From an uncultured Campylobacter sp. (lineage in GTDB: Bacteria; Campylobacterota; Campylobacteria; Campylobacterales; Campylobacteraceae), in the NCBI RefSeq assembly GCF_963526985.1, contig NZ_CAURPW010000011.1, positions 1 to 58,865 of the forward strand: 58,865 nt of DNA, read 5' to 3'. The notes under the pieces were generated by a model. The model ran no database searches, was not told the DNA's origin, and saw only the letters and a program-made list of their open reading frames with translations. The position numbers and the translations under genes are program-made. Positions 25,936 through 35,023 of the stretch are shown one piece after another. How positions within the stretch are numbered: position 1 is the stretch's first letter; each line of letters begins with the position of its first letter.

Positions 25936-26370
25936 ATGGGATTTGATATAAAATGTAAATTTTTGTCGTTGTTTAGGGAGTTTTTGGTCTATCACCACCG
26001 CTCGCTCGAGTTTCGCGCGAAGATTTTTGCGGCTATCATCTCGGCCAAACTCAATCCCGAAGAGGACGATTTTGCAAATTTATACGATATCTCGAGCGAA
26101 ATTTACGGCGGCGACGAAAACCGCAAACGCGTACTTATCGAAACTACCAGAGAATACGTCTCCCGCATCAAACGCAAAGACCCGATGACGCTTGATAGCT
26201 TGCTCTTAGCGATCGATCAGGCTATCAGAGCGAACAAAAACTACGCGTTAAAGATCGACTTCGAGCACCTGCGCAGGCTCATCGACGCCGACGAATACGA
26301 AGGCCTCGTACAGCAGCGCGTGTATGATTTTTTGCTATACGAGGTAAAAACCTACGCGCCAAACAGATAA
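25936..26370 (+). CDS. Conserved hypothetical protein, 144 aa
   Basis: A helical soluble protein (LFREFLVYHHRSLEFRAKIFA; LDSLLLAIDQAIRANKNYALKI; a late RVYDFLLYEVKTYAPNR). No motif that I can assign. ATG with AGGCGG upstream. Divergent from the SRP RNA gene. An imperfect GTCAAATTTGA inverted repeat (26373-26399) followed by T-rich DNA lies after its stop. Confidence 0.75.
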   Translation: MGFDIKCKFLSLFREFLVYHHRSLEFRAKIFAAIISAKLNPEEDDFANLYDISSEIYGGDENRKRVLIETTREYVSRIKRKDPMTLDSLLLAIDQAIRANKNYALKIDFEHLRRLIDADEYEGLVQQRVYDFLLYEVKTYAPNR

Positions 26371-26404
26371 AACGTCAAATTTGAAGGTCAAATTTTGACT
26401 ATTT

Positions 26405-27050
26405 TTGCTGTTTTTTATCGGCGTTTTTTGTTATGAATTTGATTTTTGGAAGGCGATACGCTTGATGAGGGCATTTACAAAGAGCCTATACGTCTAAGTT
26501 CGGTAACGAGACCGATATAAATTTTACCGTCAAAAAAGCCGGTATCTACGAGATAAGTCTTATCTACGCACAAGATTCGCAAAAGCAAAAAGAGGAAGAA
26601 AAACTCAGCGAGGTGGCCTTCCCGGGGTACGGCAGCGACGGGTTTACAAAGCGGCTTTGCCAGAAAACTACAGCTGCTAATACGATGCAAGGCGTCCCTG
26701 AGCCCATGGGCACGAGCGAAGAGGAAAAAGCGGCCTTTGCGGGCGAAAAAATATTACTAAAAGTTATGCTCAAATCTCTACAAAACCGCAAAATAAGCTA
26801 CGTAAAAGGCGGCGAGGCGAACGAACTAAAACAAAATTTAAGTGCCATAACCGAAACCTTTGATCTGTCAAAATACGGCGCGACTTCACGGTACAGCGCG
26901 CTAAACGGAGGCTTTGCACACGATAAAGTTTTGCTCCGCGCAGAGCTTAAAAAGGCGAATATGGTAAAAATGCAGGCTTTAAGCGACGCGCCCGAGCTAA
27001 AAAAGATCGTGACGTTTATTAAAATTAGCAGATATCGCAACTGGAAGTGA
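26405..27050 (+). pseudogene. Decayed secreted/lipoprotein gene (DUF5625-like, tentative)
   Basis: Reading across three frames gives a coherent exported protein: a hydrophobic start (LLFFIGVFCYEFDFW) about 26405-26450, then GDTLDEGIYKEPIRLS in a second frame to about 26496, then FGNETDINFTVKKAGIYEIS and the rest in a third frame to the stop at 27050. At least two frameshifts are needed; the second fits loss of one T in AGTTTCGG near 26497. The intact C-terminal frame alone opens at a GTG (26613). Similarity to DUF5625 proteins is from memory and weak. Confidence 0.6.
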
Positions 27051-27061
27051 TGATTTGCGAG

Positions 27062-27098
27062 ATTTGGCGCGCCAAATTTGCCCTTTTGAGCGCCAAAT
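27062..27098. terminator. Bidirectional hairpin between convergent genes
   Basis: ATTTGGCGC (27062-27070) pairs with GCGCCAAAT (27090-27098); a 16-bp palindrome (27062-27077) overlaps it. It lies between the decayed lipoprotein gene and nrdG, which converge here. Confidence 0.45.
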
Positions 27099-27111
27099 TT
27101 GACTAAATTTA

Positions 27112-27798
27112 CTAAAAATTTCTAAGCCCTATTTCTAAATTTGAACGTATCAAATTTGGATCAAATTTAGCCTTCGCCTGCGTCAAATTTCCAAAATTTT
27201 CGCCAGTGTCGAGAAAATTTTGTAGATAGTAAACGCCTCTATATCCGTGCTCGTACAAAATCTCGCTCATGGCAGAGATATCGGCCTCGTCTAGCAAGTC
27301 CGCATGTACCGTCGTTCTAACCTCAAATTTAAAGCCAGTTTGCAACAAAAACTCAAGCGTTTGCAAGAAGTTTTTATACAAATTTGAGCCCGCAACCTTT
27401 AGAAATTTCTCCTTCGGCGCTTTAAAATCAAGCGCGATGTAGTCGATCAAATTTAGCGAGATAGCCTGCCCAATCGCGGTCAAGTTTGAGCCGTTGGTAT
27501 CTACTTTGAGTGAAAAACCGCGCGACTTTACTTCGCGAGCTAGCGGCAAAAACGCCGGGCTAAGCGTACATTCGCCGCCGCTAAAAACCACGCCGCTAAG
27601 CTTACCTTTGCGCTTGTCTAAAAATTTGATAAACTCGGCACGGCTGATCTGTCCTTCGCCCGTGACGATAGGGACGTTGTAGCAGTATGCACAGCGCATG
27701 TTGCAGCCTGCAAACCACGCTATACAGGCCGTTTTGTCGGGGTAGTCTAGGGTCGTAAATGGAGTGAGCGAGTAAAGCGGAAAATCAGCGTCTTTCAC
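27112..27798 (-). CDS. nrdG: Anaerobic ribonucleotide reductase activating protein (radical SAM)
   Basis: 228 aa. Installs the glycyl radical on class III ribonucleotide reductase. The radical-SAM cluster motif CNMRCAYC (33-40) is present, after the family start SLTPFTTLDYPDKTACIAWFAGC; VVFSGGECTLSP (70s) is the SAM-binding GGE motif. Belongs to the NrdG/PflA-like group. A 52-aa glycyl-radical mini-protein is encoded 18 nt upstream on the same strand, so the pair is clearly cotranscribed. No full-length nrdD lies in the window. Confidence 0.92.
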   Translation of the reverse strand: MKDADFPLYSLTPFTTLDYPDKTACIAWFAGCNMRCAYCYNVPIVTGEGQISRAEFIKFLDKRKGKLSGVVFSGGECTLSPAFLPLAREVKSRGFSLKVDTNGSNLTAIGQAISLNLIDYIALDFKAPKEKFLKVAGSNLYKNFLQTLEFLLQTGFKFEVRTTVHADLLDEADISAMSEILYEHGYRGVYYLQNFLDTGENFGNLTQAKAKFDPNLIRSNLEIGLRNF

Positions 27799-27816
27799 GT
27801 TTTACTCGCGGTTAGG

Positions 27817-27975
27817 TTAGGCTTTGCGTTCGCAAAATTTGACGCGCTCTTTATGCTCGCCTTTTTTACCGAGGTTAAAGCTCTCTACAGGGCGGTGATA
27901 GCCCATTACGCGGGTGTAAACGACGCATTTAGTGCGTTTTGCTTCAAGAGAAGCTAAGATTTCTTTGTCGCTCAT
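27817..27975 (-). CDS. Stand-alone NrdD-type glycyl-radical mini-protein, 52 aa
   Basis: Starts MSDKEILASLEAKRTKC; the core TRVMGYHRPVESFNLGKKGE (21-40) matches the C-terminal glycyl-radical loop of class III ribonucleotide reductase (RVxGY, then FNxGKxxE), with Gly25 the expected radical site. It lacks the catalytic barrel, and of the usual NrdD zinc cysteines only Cys17 and Cys48 remain. The ATG has AGGAG at ideal distance (ATCAAGGAGTGACAAATG). Located directly upstream of nrdG. Often annotated as anaerobic ribonucleoside-triphosphate reductase because of this domain, but too small to be the enzyme. Confidence 0.85.
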   Translation of the reverse strand: MSDKEILASLEAKRTKCVVYTRVMGYHRPVESFNLGKKGEHKERVKFCERKA

Positions 27976-28122
27976 TTGTCACTCCTTGATAATTGATGTC
28001 AAATAGTATAGCACTTTATAGATAACTGCCGTCTTAAATTTTACGTGATTTTTTGTTTTTCAGCCGTTGTTAAAAGTATGGTAATATCTGCGTTACGATT
28101 AAATTTAAAACAAAGGAAAAAC

Positions 28123-28647
28123 ATGACAAAAGTCAAATTTCACGGCGCAGACGTTGCGCTAAAAGGCGAAGAGGTATTCGTGGGCTCATATGCGCCCGAA
28201 GTCTCGCTCGTAGGGCAGGATCTGGGCGAGTTTAAAGTCGGCGGTAACAACGGCATCGAGATATTAGTCGCCGTTCCGTCGCTAGATACGGGCGTTTGCG
28301 CGACGGAAACGCGTAAATTTAACGAAAAAATGGCAGCCAAAGAGGCGATCAAACTAAGCGTGATTTCGATGGATCTGCCGTTTGCGATGGGTAGATTTTG
28401 CTCTACGGAGGGCATTAAAAATTTAAAAGTCGGTAGCGATTTTAGAGCTAAAGAGTTTGGCGAAAAATACGGCATAATCATCGGCGAAGGGCCGCTTGCG
28501 GGGCTTTTAGCTAGAGCAGTTTTCGTCATCAAAGACGGCGTTATAATCCACAAACAAATCGTTCCAGAAATCACGGACGAGCCCAACTACGACGCGGTAT
28601 TTGACGCGATAAAATCAAGCGGAGGCTGCGGCTGCGGGTGTATGTAA
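28123..28647 (+). CDS. tpx: Thiol peroxidase (Tpx-type peroxiredoxin)
   Basis: Periplasmic or cytosolic peroxidase that reduces H2O2 and alkyl peroxides with thioredoxin. 174 aa; the peroxidatic Cys is in VPSLDTGVCATETRKFN near residue 60 and the resolving Cys in MGRFCSTEGIKNL near residue 94, as in atypical 2-Cys Tpx. The C-terminus carries an extra Cys/Gly run (GGCGCGCM) not needed by the family. The ATG at 28123 has AAAGGA; an upstream in-frame start at 28045 is rejected. A 15-bp terminator hairpin follows. Confidence 0.96.
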   Translation: MTKVKFHGADVALKGEEVFVGSYAPEVSLVGQDLGEFKVGGNNGIEILVAVPSLDTGVCATETRKFNEKMAAKEAIKLSVISMDLPFAMGRFCSTEGIKNLKVGSDFRAKEFGEKYGIIIGEGPLAGLLARAVFVIKDGVIIHKQIVPEITDEPNYDAVFDAIKSSGGCGCGCM

Positions 28648-28653
28648 GCCGTA

Positions 28654-28687
28654 AAATTTAAAGACCGCAAGAGCGGTCTTTAAATTT
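28654..28687. terminator. 15-bp bidirectional hairpin after tpx
   Basis: Bases 28654-28668 pair perfectly with 28673-28687 around AAGA. It overlaps the stop of the convergent SIR2-like gene, so it can end transcription from both sides. Confidence 0.7.
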
Positions 28688-30057
28688 AATTATTTAAAAG
28701 CTTATCCATATTACATTGATACGGGCCTTGTTTATAGTACAACAACAGTTCCTTTTTTATTGTATCTTGTATTTCATCTTTGTACTTATTCCAAGTGTTA
28801 TTAGCAGCATAACTTTGCCCCGGATCTGGTCCTATATAACGAGAAACTCTACCTAAATTATGCGCTATACTTCCGAATAAAGCTGGAGACATTTTGTTAA
28901 ATGGCATTTTAAGTAATATATCTAGTACTATTATAAGTATTTCATCATACGACTTGAAGTTATTTTTTAAAAGTGTTCGGCTCCAACATTTGTCAAATAC
29001 TTTTGTTAATAGTTGCAAGAACGCTTCTATTACAAATTCACTATTATTTTGAACTTTATCAATGTGTTCTATTCTTTTATTTTTATTATTTATAAAATCT
29101 TCTATGAAATTATCATCAGCATTAATTAATTCGCTTCTAAAATTATTTATTTCAAGTTTTTCTTTGTTGTATTTTTCTTTATTTCTTTCTATAAAATCAC
29201 TCAACTCTTTCATTATGTCAAGAATGGAGTCAATTTCTAATGTAATAATTCCATTTTCTTGAATTATAGGCTCAGGATTTGGATTATTTCTTTTATATAA
29301 TAACTGTATTATTCCGTTTGGATAGTATATTTTATTATTATTTTGATATACGTTTTCTGACCAGTCTAGCGCCGTTAAAACATTTGAATCCCCAATACCA
29401 TAACCGATAATTAATGTGGTCGATTCTTTAAAAAGCAAAGACAGCTTTTGTAATCTATATTCATTTGGTCTAAATAGTTTTGTATAATCTTCTTTGGTTA
29501 TAATAATTGAGTTTGGATCTGTTCTTATTCCATGCAAGTGATATATTGGAATTTTATACTTTGATGATGTTAATATGTCATTTGGACCTAGTGAGATTGA
29601 ATTTTCTGGTAACAAATTTTCTAAAATTAAATCATAATTTGTTGTAATTATACACTTTGGTTCTAATTTTTTTAAAATTTGAGAATAATCGTCTCTTTGT
29701 TTTTGATTAGGATACCAAGCTGTTAAAGCACTTATTTGTGTTTTTAACTTATTACTTGCTTCTTCTAATGTTTTTATTTCATCGTTATTTTCTAAAATTT
29801 TTTGACTTATTTTCGAAGCAATTTCTGGGCATGACTTATACTGTTTATCTTTATCATCTAGTATAATTTTTTTCTTCTTCACATATTTTATCCAACAATT
29901 TAGTCCAAGACAACGGTTTCTCTTGGATTGCAGAATTTTCAAAAACAGACATTGAAAATCATGCACCAATAAATAAATTTAAATTTCCGAATAAAGAAGC
30001 ATCTGCTATTTTTTGAAACAGCTGCTCCCTAGTTATATTTTCACCAGTACTTTCCAC
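28686..30057 (-). pseudogene. SIR2-like defence-type gene broken by a stop and a frameshift
   Basis: A SIR2-like NAD-binding domain protein: residues NLNLFIGA then FSMSVF (GAGxS motif), IITTNYDLILENLL, IYHLHGIRTDPNSIIITKEDYTKLF and LLFKESTTLIIGYGIGDSNVL. Read from a GTG at 30057 (overlapping the nrdA stop by 1 nt, with GAGGGG upstream), the frame is broken by TGA at 29959-29961 exactly where the second Gly of the GAG motif belongs (GGA to TGA), and by one extra base in an A7 run (29867-29873). Removing one A restores a 456-codon gene. Strongly AT-rich versus its flanks, indicating transfer. Such proteins deplete NAD in several anti-phage systems. Confidence 0.85.
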
Positions 30058-32432
30058 TACTGACACCCCTCGCACTCGATCGAGCGATCGGCTACGTTGT
30101 TTAGCTTCTCGCTATCAGGGCTTTCGGAGCGTAGATAGTAGGTCGATTTTAGTCCCAGCTCCCACGCGAGCGTGTAAATTTCGCTCAGATATCCGCCGCT
30201 TGCTTTGTCTAGGCTCATGAAAATATTTAGGCTCTGTCCCTGGTCGATCCACTTTTGGCGGATGGCGCCGGCACGCACGAGCACGCGCTGATCTAGCTCA
30301 TAAGCAGGCGTATAGAACTGCCACGTCTCAGGGCTGAGATTTGGCACGACGTTTGGTATCATGCCGCTTAGGTTGTGCTCGAACCACTTGCGCTTATACA
30401 CGGGCTCGATCGTCTGCGTGGTGCCAACGAGTATGGAGATGCTTGACGTCGGCGCGATCGCCATCAGATAGCCGTTTCGCATACCGTCTTTTTTGACCTT
30501 TTCGCGTAGTTTACTCCAGTCGCAGGCGTTCTCGTCAAATAGCCCGCCTCTATCGTTTAGAAGCGCTTTGGCGTTTGCGTTTGCCGTGTCGATAGGCATC
30601 ACCCCCCTGCTCCACTTTGAGCCTTCAAAAAGCGGATACACGCCCTTTTCTACCGCCAAATTTGAGCTGGCGTAGATGGCGTTATAGCTAATATTTTCCA
30701 TCACGCTATCGATGAGCGCTAGGTGTTCGTAGCTGCCCCATTTCACGCCGCGTTCGGCTAACATCTGAGCCTCGCCCATGACGCCAAGGCCGATCGAGCG
30801 GGAGGCTAGGTTGGTGTGTTTGACCTTTTTGTGCGGGTAGAAATTTAGATCGATGACGTTATCTAGCATGCGTACGGCGATCGGCACGACGCGCTCGATG
30901 TCCTCTTTTTTGTTGATTTTGCTTAAATTTATACTCGCGAGGTTGCACACGGCGGTTTTGCCCTCGACGCTTTCTTTTTCGACGATGAAAATTTGCTTGC
31001 CGCCGATGCTATCTAGAGCGCTTAGCTTTTTGGCTTTTTTGGTTATGCCGCTATCTACGCGCACGTCCTCTTCTTCGTCAAATAGCCGCTCGGAGCCGTT
31101 ATCAAACGTGATCTTGATCTTGTAGTAGTTTGGTTGCGTATTTTGGAAAATTTCGGTGCATAAATTTGAGCTTCTGATGATACCGTCGTGGTCGTTTGGA
31201 TTGGCTTTGTTCGCGTTATCTTTAAAGCACAAAAACGGCATGCCGGATTCAAAATAGCTAGTTAAAATTTTCTTCCACAGTTCCTTTGCCATGACGACGT
31301 TTTTTTGGATCTTTTCGTCGTTTTCGTATGCTATGTAGTGAGCCTCGAACTCATCGCCGTATAGATCGCACAGATCGGCGACCTCTGCGGGGTCAAACAG
31401 GCTCCAGCGCGCGTTTTCTTTGACACGTTTCATGAAAAGGTCGTTTATCCAAAGCGCAGGGAACAGCTCGTGCGCTCTACGGCGCTCCTCGCCCGAGTTT
31501 TTGCGCAGATCCAGGAAGTCGCTCACGTCCATGTGCCACGGCTCGACGTAGACGGCTATAGCGCCCTTTCTCGTGCCTAGCTGATCGACGGCGACGGCGA
31601 TGTCGTTCGTGACTTTTAGAAACGGTATGATGCCGCCGGCCGCGTTTTTATGTCCGTCGATGCTGCCTCCCATAGCGCGCACCTTGCACCAGTCCCAGCC
31701 GATACCGCCGCCAAATTTGCTAAGAAGAGCCATCTCTTTGTAGCTATCGAAAATTCCCTCGATATTATCAGGCGTACTTCCCACGTAGCAGGAGCTTAGC
31801 TGATGGCGCGTCGTGCGGGCGTTTGAGAGCGTCGGAGTGGCTAGCATGACTTCAAATTTAGATATGAGATCGTAAAATTTCTTCGCCCAGCCTTGGCAGT
31901 CTAGTTCGTTTTGCGCGAGGAACATCGCGATCGCCATAAACATCTGCTGCGGTAGCTCTATCGGCGCGCCGCTGCGGTCTTTGATCAGGTAGCGGTCGTA
32001 TAGCGTCTTGATACCTAGATATGCAAACTGCAAGTCGCGCTCGGGCCTTATATAGTCGTTTAGATCGTCCAGGTCGTATTTTTCTTTTAGCCCCGGGATG
32101 ATACGGCCCGCTTTTTCGCCTTTTTGCAGATAGTCGCGTAGGTGGTTATAGCCGCTAAAGCCCGTGACTTTGTGATAAAGGTCGTACAGAAATAGCCTCG
32201 CCGCGACGAATGTCCAGTTCGGTCGGTCGATGTCTATCTTTTCGACGGCCGTTTTGATGAGGGTTTGTTGGATCTCCTCGGTCGTTATCATATCGCGAAA
32301 TTGAATTTTTGCATCCACCTCAAGCTCGCTTAGGCTCACGTTTGCCAGCCCCGCTACCGCCTCGCTCGTGTATTTTTTGATCTTGCTTACGTCAAGCTCT
32401 TCCGTGCGCCCGTTTCGTTTTAGTACTTTCAA
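30057..32432 (-). CDS. nrdA: Ribonucleoside-diphosphate reductase, class Ia alpha subunit
   Basis: Converts ribonucleotides to deoxyribonucleotides under oxic conditions with NrdB (not in window). 791 aa. N-terminal ATP-cone (KVLKRNGRTEELDVSKIKKY), catalytic barrel with LSSCYVGSTPDNIEGIF, NLCTEIFQNT and VCNLASINLSK, and MAIAPTSSISILVGTTQTIEP. The C-terminus ends in the redox pair ECEGCQ. The broken SIR2-like gene starts on its last base; a zinc-ribbon gene lies 17 nt upstream. Both neighbours are AT-rich insertions around an otherwise normal gene. Confidence 0.97.
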   Translation of the reverse strand: MKVLKRNGRTEELDVSKIKKYTSEAVAGLANVSLSELEVDAKIQFRDMITTEEIQQTLIKTAVEKIDIDRPNWTFVAARLFLYDLYHKVTGFSGYNHLRDYLQKGEKAGRIIPGLKEKYDLDDLNDYIRPERDLQFAYLGIKTLYDRYLIKDRSGAPIELPQQMFMAIAMFLAQNELDCQGWAKKFYDLISKFEVMLATPTLSNARTTRHQLSSCYVGSTPDNIEGIFDSYKEMALLSKFGGGIGWDWCKVRAMGGSIDGHKNAAGGIIPFLKVTNDIAVAVDQLGTRKGAIAVYVEPWHMDVSDFLDLRKNSGEERRRAHELFPALWINDLFMKRVKENARWSLFDPAEVADLCDLYGDEFEAHYIAYENDEKIQKNVVMAKELWKKILTSYFESGMPFLCFKDNANKANPNDHDGIIRSSNLCTEIFQNTQPNYYKIKITFDNGSERLFDEEEDVRVDSGITKKAKKLSALDSIGGKQIFIVEKESVEGKTAVCNLASINLSKINKKEDIERVVPIAVRMLDNVIDLNFYPHKKVKHTNLASRSIGLGVMGEAQMLAERGVKWGSYEHLALIDSVMENISYNAIYASSNLAVEKGVYPLFEGSKWSRGVMPIDTANANAKALLNDRGGLFDENACDWSKLREKVKKDGMRNGYLMAIAPTSSISILVGTTQTIEPVYKRKWFEHNLSGMIPNVVPNLSPETWQFYTPAYELDQRVLVRAGAIRQKWIDQGQSLNIFMSLDKASGGYLSEIYTLAWELGLKSTYYLRSESPDSEKLNNVADRSIECEGCQ

Positions 32433-32449
32433 AATTATTACCTTTTAGA

Positions 32450-32638
32450 TTATTTATTTATTTTAGCTCTACATTTTTTGCACCATGACTGGTTTCTTAT
32501 TATGTTATTATCCATTCTTCTAAAGCCAAAATCCTCTAATGGTTTTTCTTTTTTGCAATTCGGGCAAAGCCTCATGACTTTTCCATTACTATACCCACTG
32601 ACCTGAAGTATTGGTTTTTCAGTATTTTTTTTATTCAT
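32450..32638 (-). CDS. Small zinc-ribbon protein, 62 aa
   Basis: A pair of CxxC knuckles, CPNC (Cys25, Cys28) and CKKC (Cys53, Cys56), with EKPLEDFGF between, matches the small zinc-binding module often found with HNH endonucleases or phage-type proteins. The ATG at 32638 has GGAG upstream (TGGAGTATAATAATG); a longer frame would overlap the purB 3' end. It is very AT-rich and sits between purB and nrdA, so it looks acquired. Function unknown; a DNA- or RNA-binding role is inference. Confidence 0.65.
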   Translation of the reverse strand: MNKKNTEKPILQVSGYSNGKVMRLCPNCKKEKPLEDFGFRRMDNNIIRNQSWCKKCRAKINK

Positions 32639-32654
32639 TATTATACTCCATTCT

Positions 32655-33986
32655 TTATTTTCCGAATACTCTTGCAAATATCCTATCCACATTTCTTGTG
32701 TAATACGCATAATCAAAGCACTCTTTGATCTCTGCCTCGCCCAGGCTTGCGCGTAGCTCCTCGTCGGCGAGCAAATTTTGTAAAAATAGGCTCTCGCCTT
32801 TTTCGTTTATCGCTTTTTTGCCCTCTTGTAGATCCGCCCAGACCTTCATCGCGTTGCGCTGTACGATCTTGTACGCGTCCTCGCGCGAAATCCCTTTTTT
32901 TGGCAGCTCGAGCAGTACGCGCCCCGAAAAGACGAGTCCGCCGGTCAAATTTAGATTTTTCATCATATTTTCCGGATAAACTACCAAATTTGCGATCAAA
33001 TTCGTAATGCGCGCGAGCATAAAATCGGCCGTGATAAAGGCGTCGGGCAGGATAAATCGCTCGACCGAGCTGTGGCTGATATCGCGTTCGTGCCAGAGCG
33101 CGACGTTTTCGAGCGCAGGCGTCACGTATGAGCGCAGCATCCTGCAAAGGCCGGTGATGTTTTCGCTAAGCACGGGATTGCGCTTGTGCGGCATCGCGCT
33201 AGAGCCCTTTTGACCAGGGCTAAAGTACTCCTCGGCCTCGTAAACTTCCGTCCTTTGGAAGTGGCGCACGGCGACGGCGATCTTTTCGCAGGTGGCGGCT
33301 AGGATGGCGATCGCGCTGATGACGTGGGCGTAGCGGTCGCGCTGGATGACTTGATTTGACGCTGGGGCTGGCTTTAGGCCTAGCTGCTCGCAGGTTAGCT
33401 CCTCAAACTCAAGCGGTGCGTGAGCGAAATTTCCCATCGCGCCGCTTAGTTTGCCGTAGGCGGCGACCTCTTTGGCGTCTTGCAGTAGCTTTAGCGCGCG
33501 CGCAACCTCGTCGTACCACACCGCAAGCACGAGTCCGAAGGTGATAGGCTCGCCGTGGATACCGTGGCTACGGCCGACCATCATCGTGTTTTTGTGCTCC
33601 TGCGCTCTGGTTTTGATCGCGCTCATTAGGCCTTTTACGTCCTCTATGATGAGCTCCATGCTGCTTTTGATCTGAAGTGCGACGGCGGTGTCGATGCAGT
33701 CGCTACTAGTCATGCCGTAGTGCACGAAGCGGCTCTCATCGCCCAGACTCTCGCTCACGCTCGTTAGAAACGCGATCACGTCGTGCTTGGTCGTCTTTTC
33801 GATCTCGTCGATGCGCGCTACGTCAAATTTAGCGTTTTTGCAAATTTTCTCGCAGTCCGCATCGCTGATAAAACCTAGCTTATTCCACGCCTTAACCGCA
33901 GCCTTTTCGACCTCCAGCCATGCGCCGTATTTTGCCTGCGTATTCCACTTTTGCGCCATTTGCTCGCGCGAATATCTCTCTACCAT
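32655..33986 (-). CDS. purB: Adenylosuccinate lyase
   Basis: Removes fumarate in two steps of purine synthesis (SAICAR to AICAR; adenylosuccinate to AMP). 443 aa. Fumarase/ASL superfamily signature GSSAMPHKRNP near residue 262, HYGMTSSDCIDTAVALQ near residue 87 and MVGRSHGIHGEPITFGL near residue 137 are intact. Start ATG at 33986. The zinc-ribbon gene begins 17 nt after its stop. Confidence 0.97.
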   Translation of the reverse strand: MVERYSREQMAQKWNTQAKYGAWLEVEKAAVKAWNKLGFISDADCEKICKNAKFDVARIDEIEKTTKHDVIAFLTSVSESLGDESRFVHYGMTSSDCIDTAVALQIKSSMELIIEDVKGLMSAIKTRAQEHKNTMMVGRSHGIHGEPITFGLVLAVWYDEVARALKLLQDAKEVAAYGKLSGAMGNFAHAPLEFEELTCEQLGLKPAPASNQVIQRDRYAHVISAIAILAATCEKIAVAVRHFQRTEVYEAEEYFSPGQKGSSAMPHKRNPVLSENITGLCRMLRSYVTPALENVALWHERDISHSSVERFILPDAFITADFMLARITNLIANLVVYPENMMKNLNLTGGLVFSGRVLLELPKKGISREDAYKIVQRNAMKVWADLQEGKKAINEKGESLFLQNLLADEELRASLGEAEIKECFDYAYYTRNVDRIFARVFGK

Positions 33987-34111
33987 ACTTTAGCCTTTTT
34001 TATGCGAATTTTTGTATAATTTTTTAAGGAAAGATTATATAAAAACTGGGCTGAAATCGCGGTTAGTATCCGCTAAATTTGCCCTTAAATTTTAGATTTA
34101 AAGAGTGAAAA

Positions 34112-35020
34112 TTGCCTTATATTCATAAATTTATCGCGCATGCCCAAGGGCAAAAAGCGTATGAAATTTTGCTGCAAAACGGCTATAAGATGCGCGAAGC
34201 TCAGCGCCTAATCGACAAAGGTAGGCTTATCTGCGACGGCGTAGCCGCCAGCGAGAAAAATGCCTTGCTAAGCGGCGAAATTTGCCTAATAGATTATGAA
34301 ACAAATCCGCGCGGGCTAAAGCCGATTTTTGAGTGCGAGAAATTTGCGGTTTTTGATAAACCTAGCGGAGTGCTCAGTCACCCAAACGGCAGACACTGCG
34401 AGTACTCGTTAAATGACGAAATTTGGTCGCTCTACGGCCGAGAGGCATCGGTTGCGCACCGTCTAGACTGCGAGACGAGCGGACTCATCGTCGCGGGCAA
34501 AGATAAAAACGCGGTCGTAAATTTGAAAAAACTTTTTGAAAATAGACAGGTCTATAAAAGCTACGTCGCACTCGCGCAGGGAAAGTTAAGCGAAAATTTG
34601 CGTATCGAAGCAAATATGGATCTAGCAAACGAATATGACGACGTAAAAATGCGAATGAGAATTTGCGAGGACGGTAAAAGCGCTGTGACGGAGATTTTGC
34701 CGATAGAGTATTTTGCCGACATTGATGCGACGCTGGTGCGAGCCGTACCGCTCACGGGCAGACAGCATCAAATTCGCTTACATTTGTTCCACGTGGAACA
34801 TAAGATTTTAGGCGAACCGCTCTACGGTCTATCACGACTACAAATCGAGAAAATTTTAGATAAAGAGATGAGCGAAAGCGAGCGAATTTTGATAACCGGC
34901 GCACGGAGGTTGCTACTACATTCGGATGAAATTTGCTTTAAATTTGACGGCGTAGAATACAAAATAAAATCCAAATTTGATGCGCAAGAAGAATTTTATA
35001 AACTGGTAAAGCACGGATAG
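34112..35020 (+). CDS. RluA-family pseudouridine synthase
   Basis: Isomerises uridines in rRNA or tRNA. 302 aa: an S4-like N-terminal module (QNGYKMREAQRLIDKGRLICDG) and a catalytic domain with the Asp motif VAHRLDCETSGLIV (catalytic Asp near residue 118), then LTGRQHQIRLHL. The start is TTG at 34112 after AAAGAG; no ATG gives the S4 part. A 16-bp TGTTCCACGTGGAACA palindrome lies inside the gene at 34785-34800. Target site not deducible. Confidence 0.88.
   Translation: MPYIHKFIAHAQGQKAYEILLQNGYKMREAQRLIDKGRLICDGVAASEKNALLSGEICLIDYETNPRGLKPIFECEKFAVFDKPSGVLSHPNGRHCEYSLNDEIWSLYGREASVAHRLDCETSGLIVAGKDKNAVVNLKKLFENRQVYKSYVALAQGKLSENLRIEANMDLANEYDDVKMRMRICEDGKSAVTEILPIEYFADIDATLVRAVPLTGRQHQIRLHLFHVEHKILGEPLYGLSRLQIEKILDKEMSESERILITGARRLLLHSDEICFKFDGVEYKIKSKFDAQEEFYKLVKHG
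34785..34800. other. parS-like palindrome 1
   Basis: A perfect 16-bp palindrome, TGTTCCACGTGGAACA, the form of parS recognised by chromosomal ParB in many bacteria. It lies about 17 kb from dnaA, inside the RluA-family gene. The same 16-mer occurs at 38461. Confidence 0.75.
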
Positions 35021-35023
35021 ATT

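Noticed and set aside
33007..33993. Long plus-strand frames opposite purB
   Set aside because: Mirror frames of a well-conserved coding gene; no ribosome sites and no recognisable domains.
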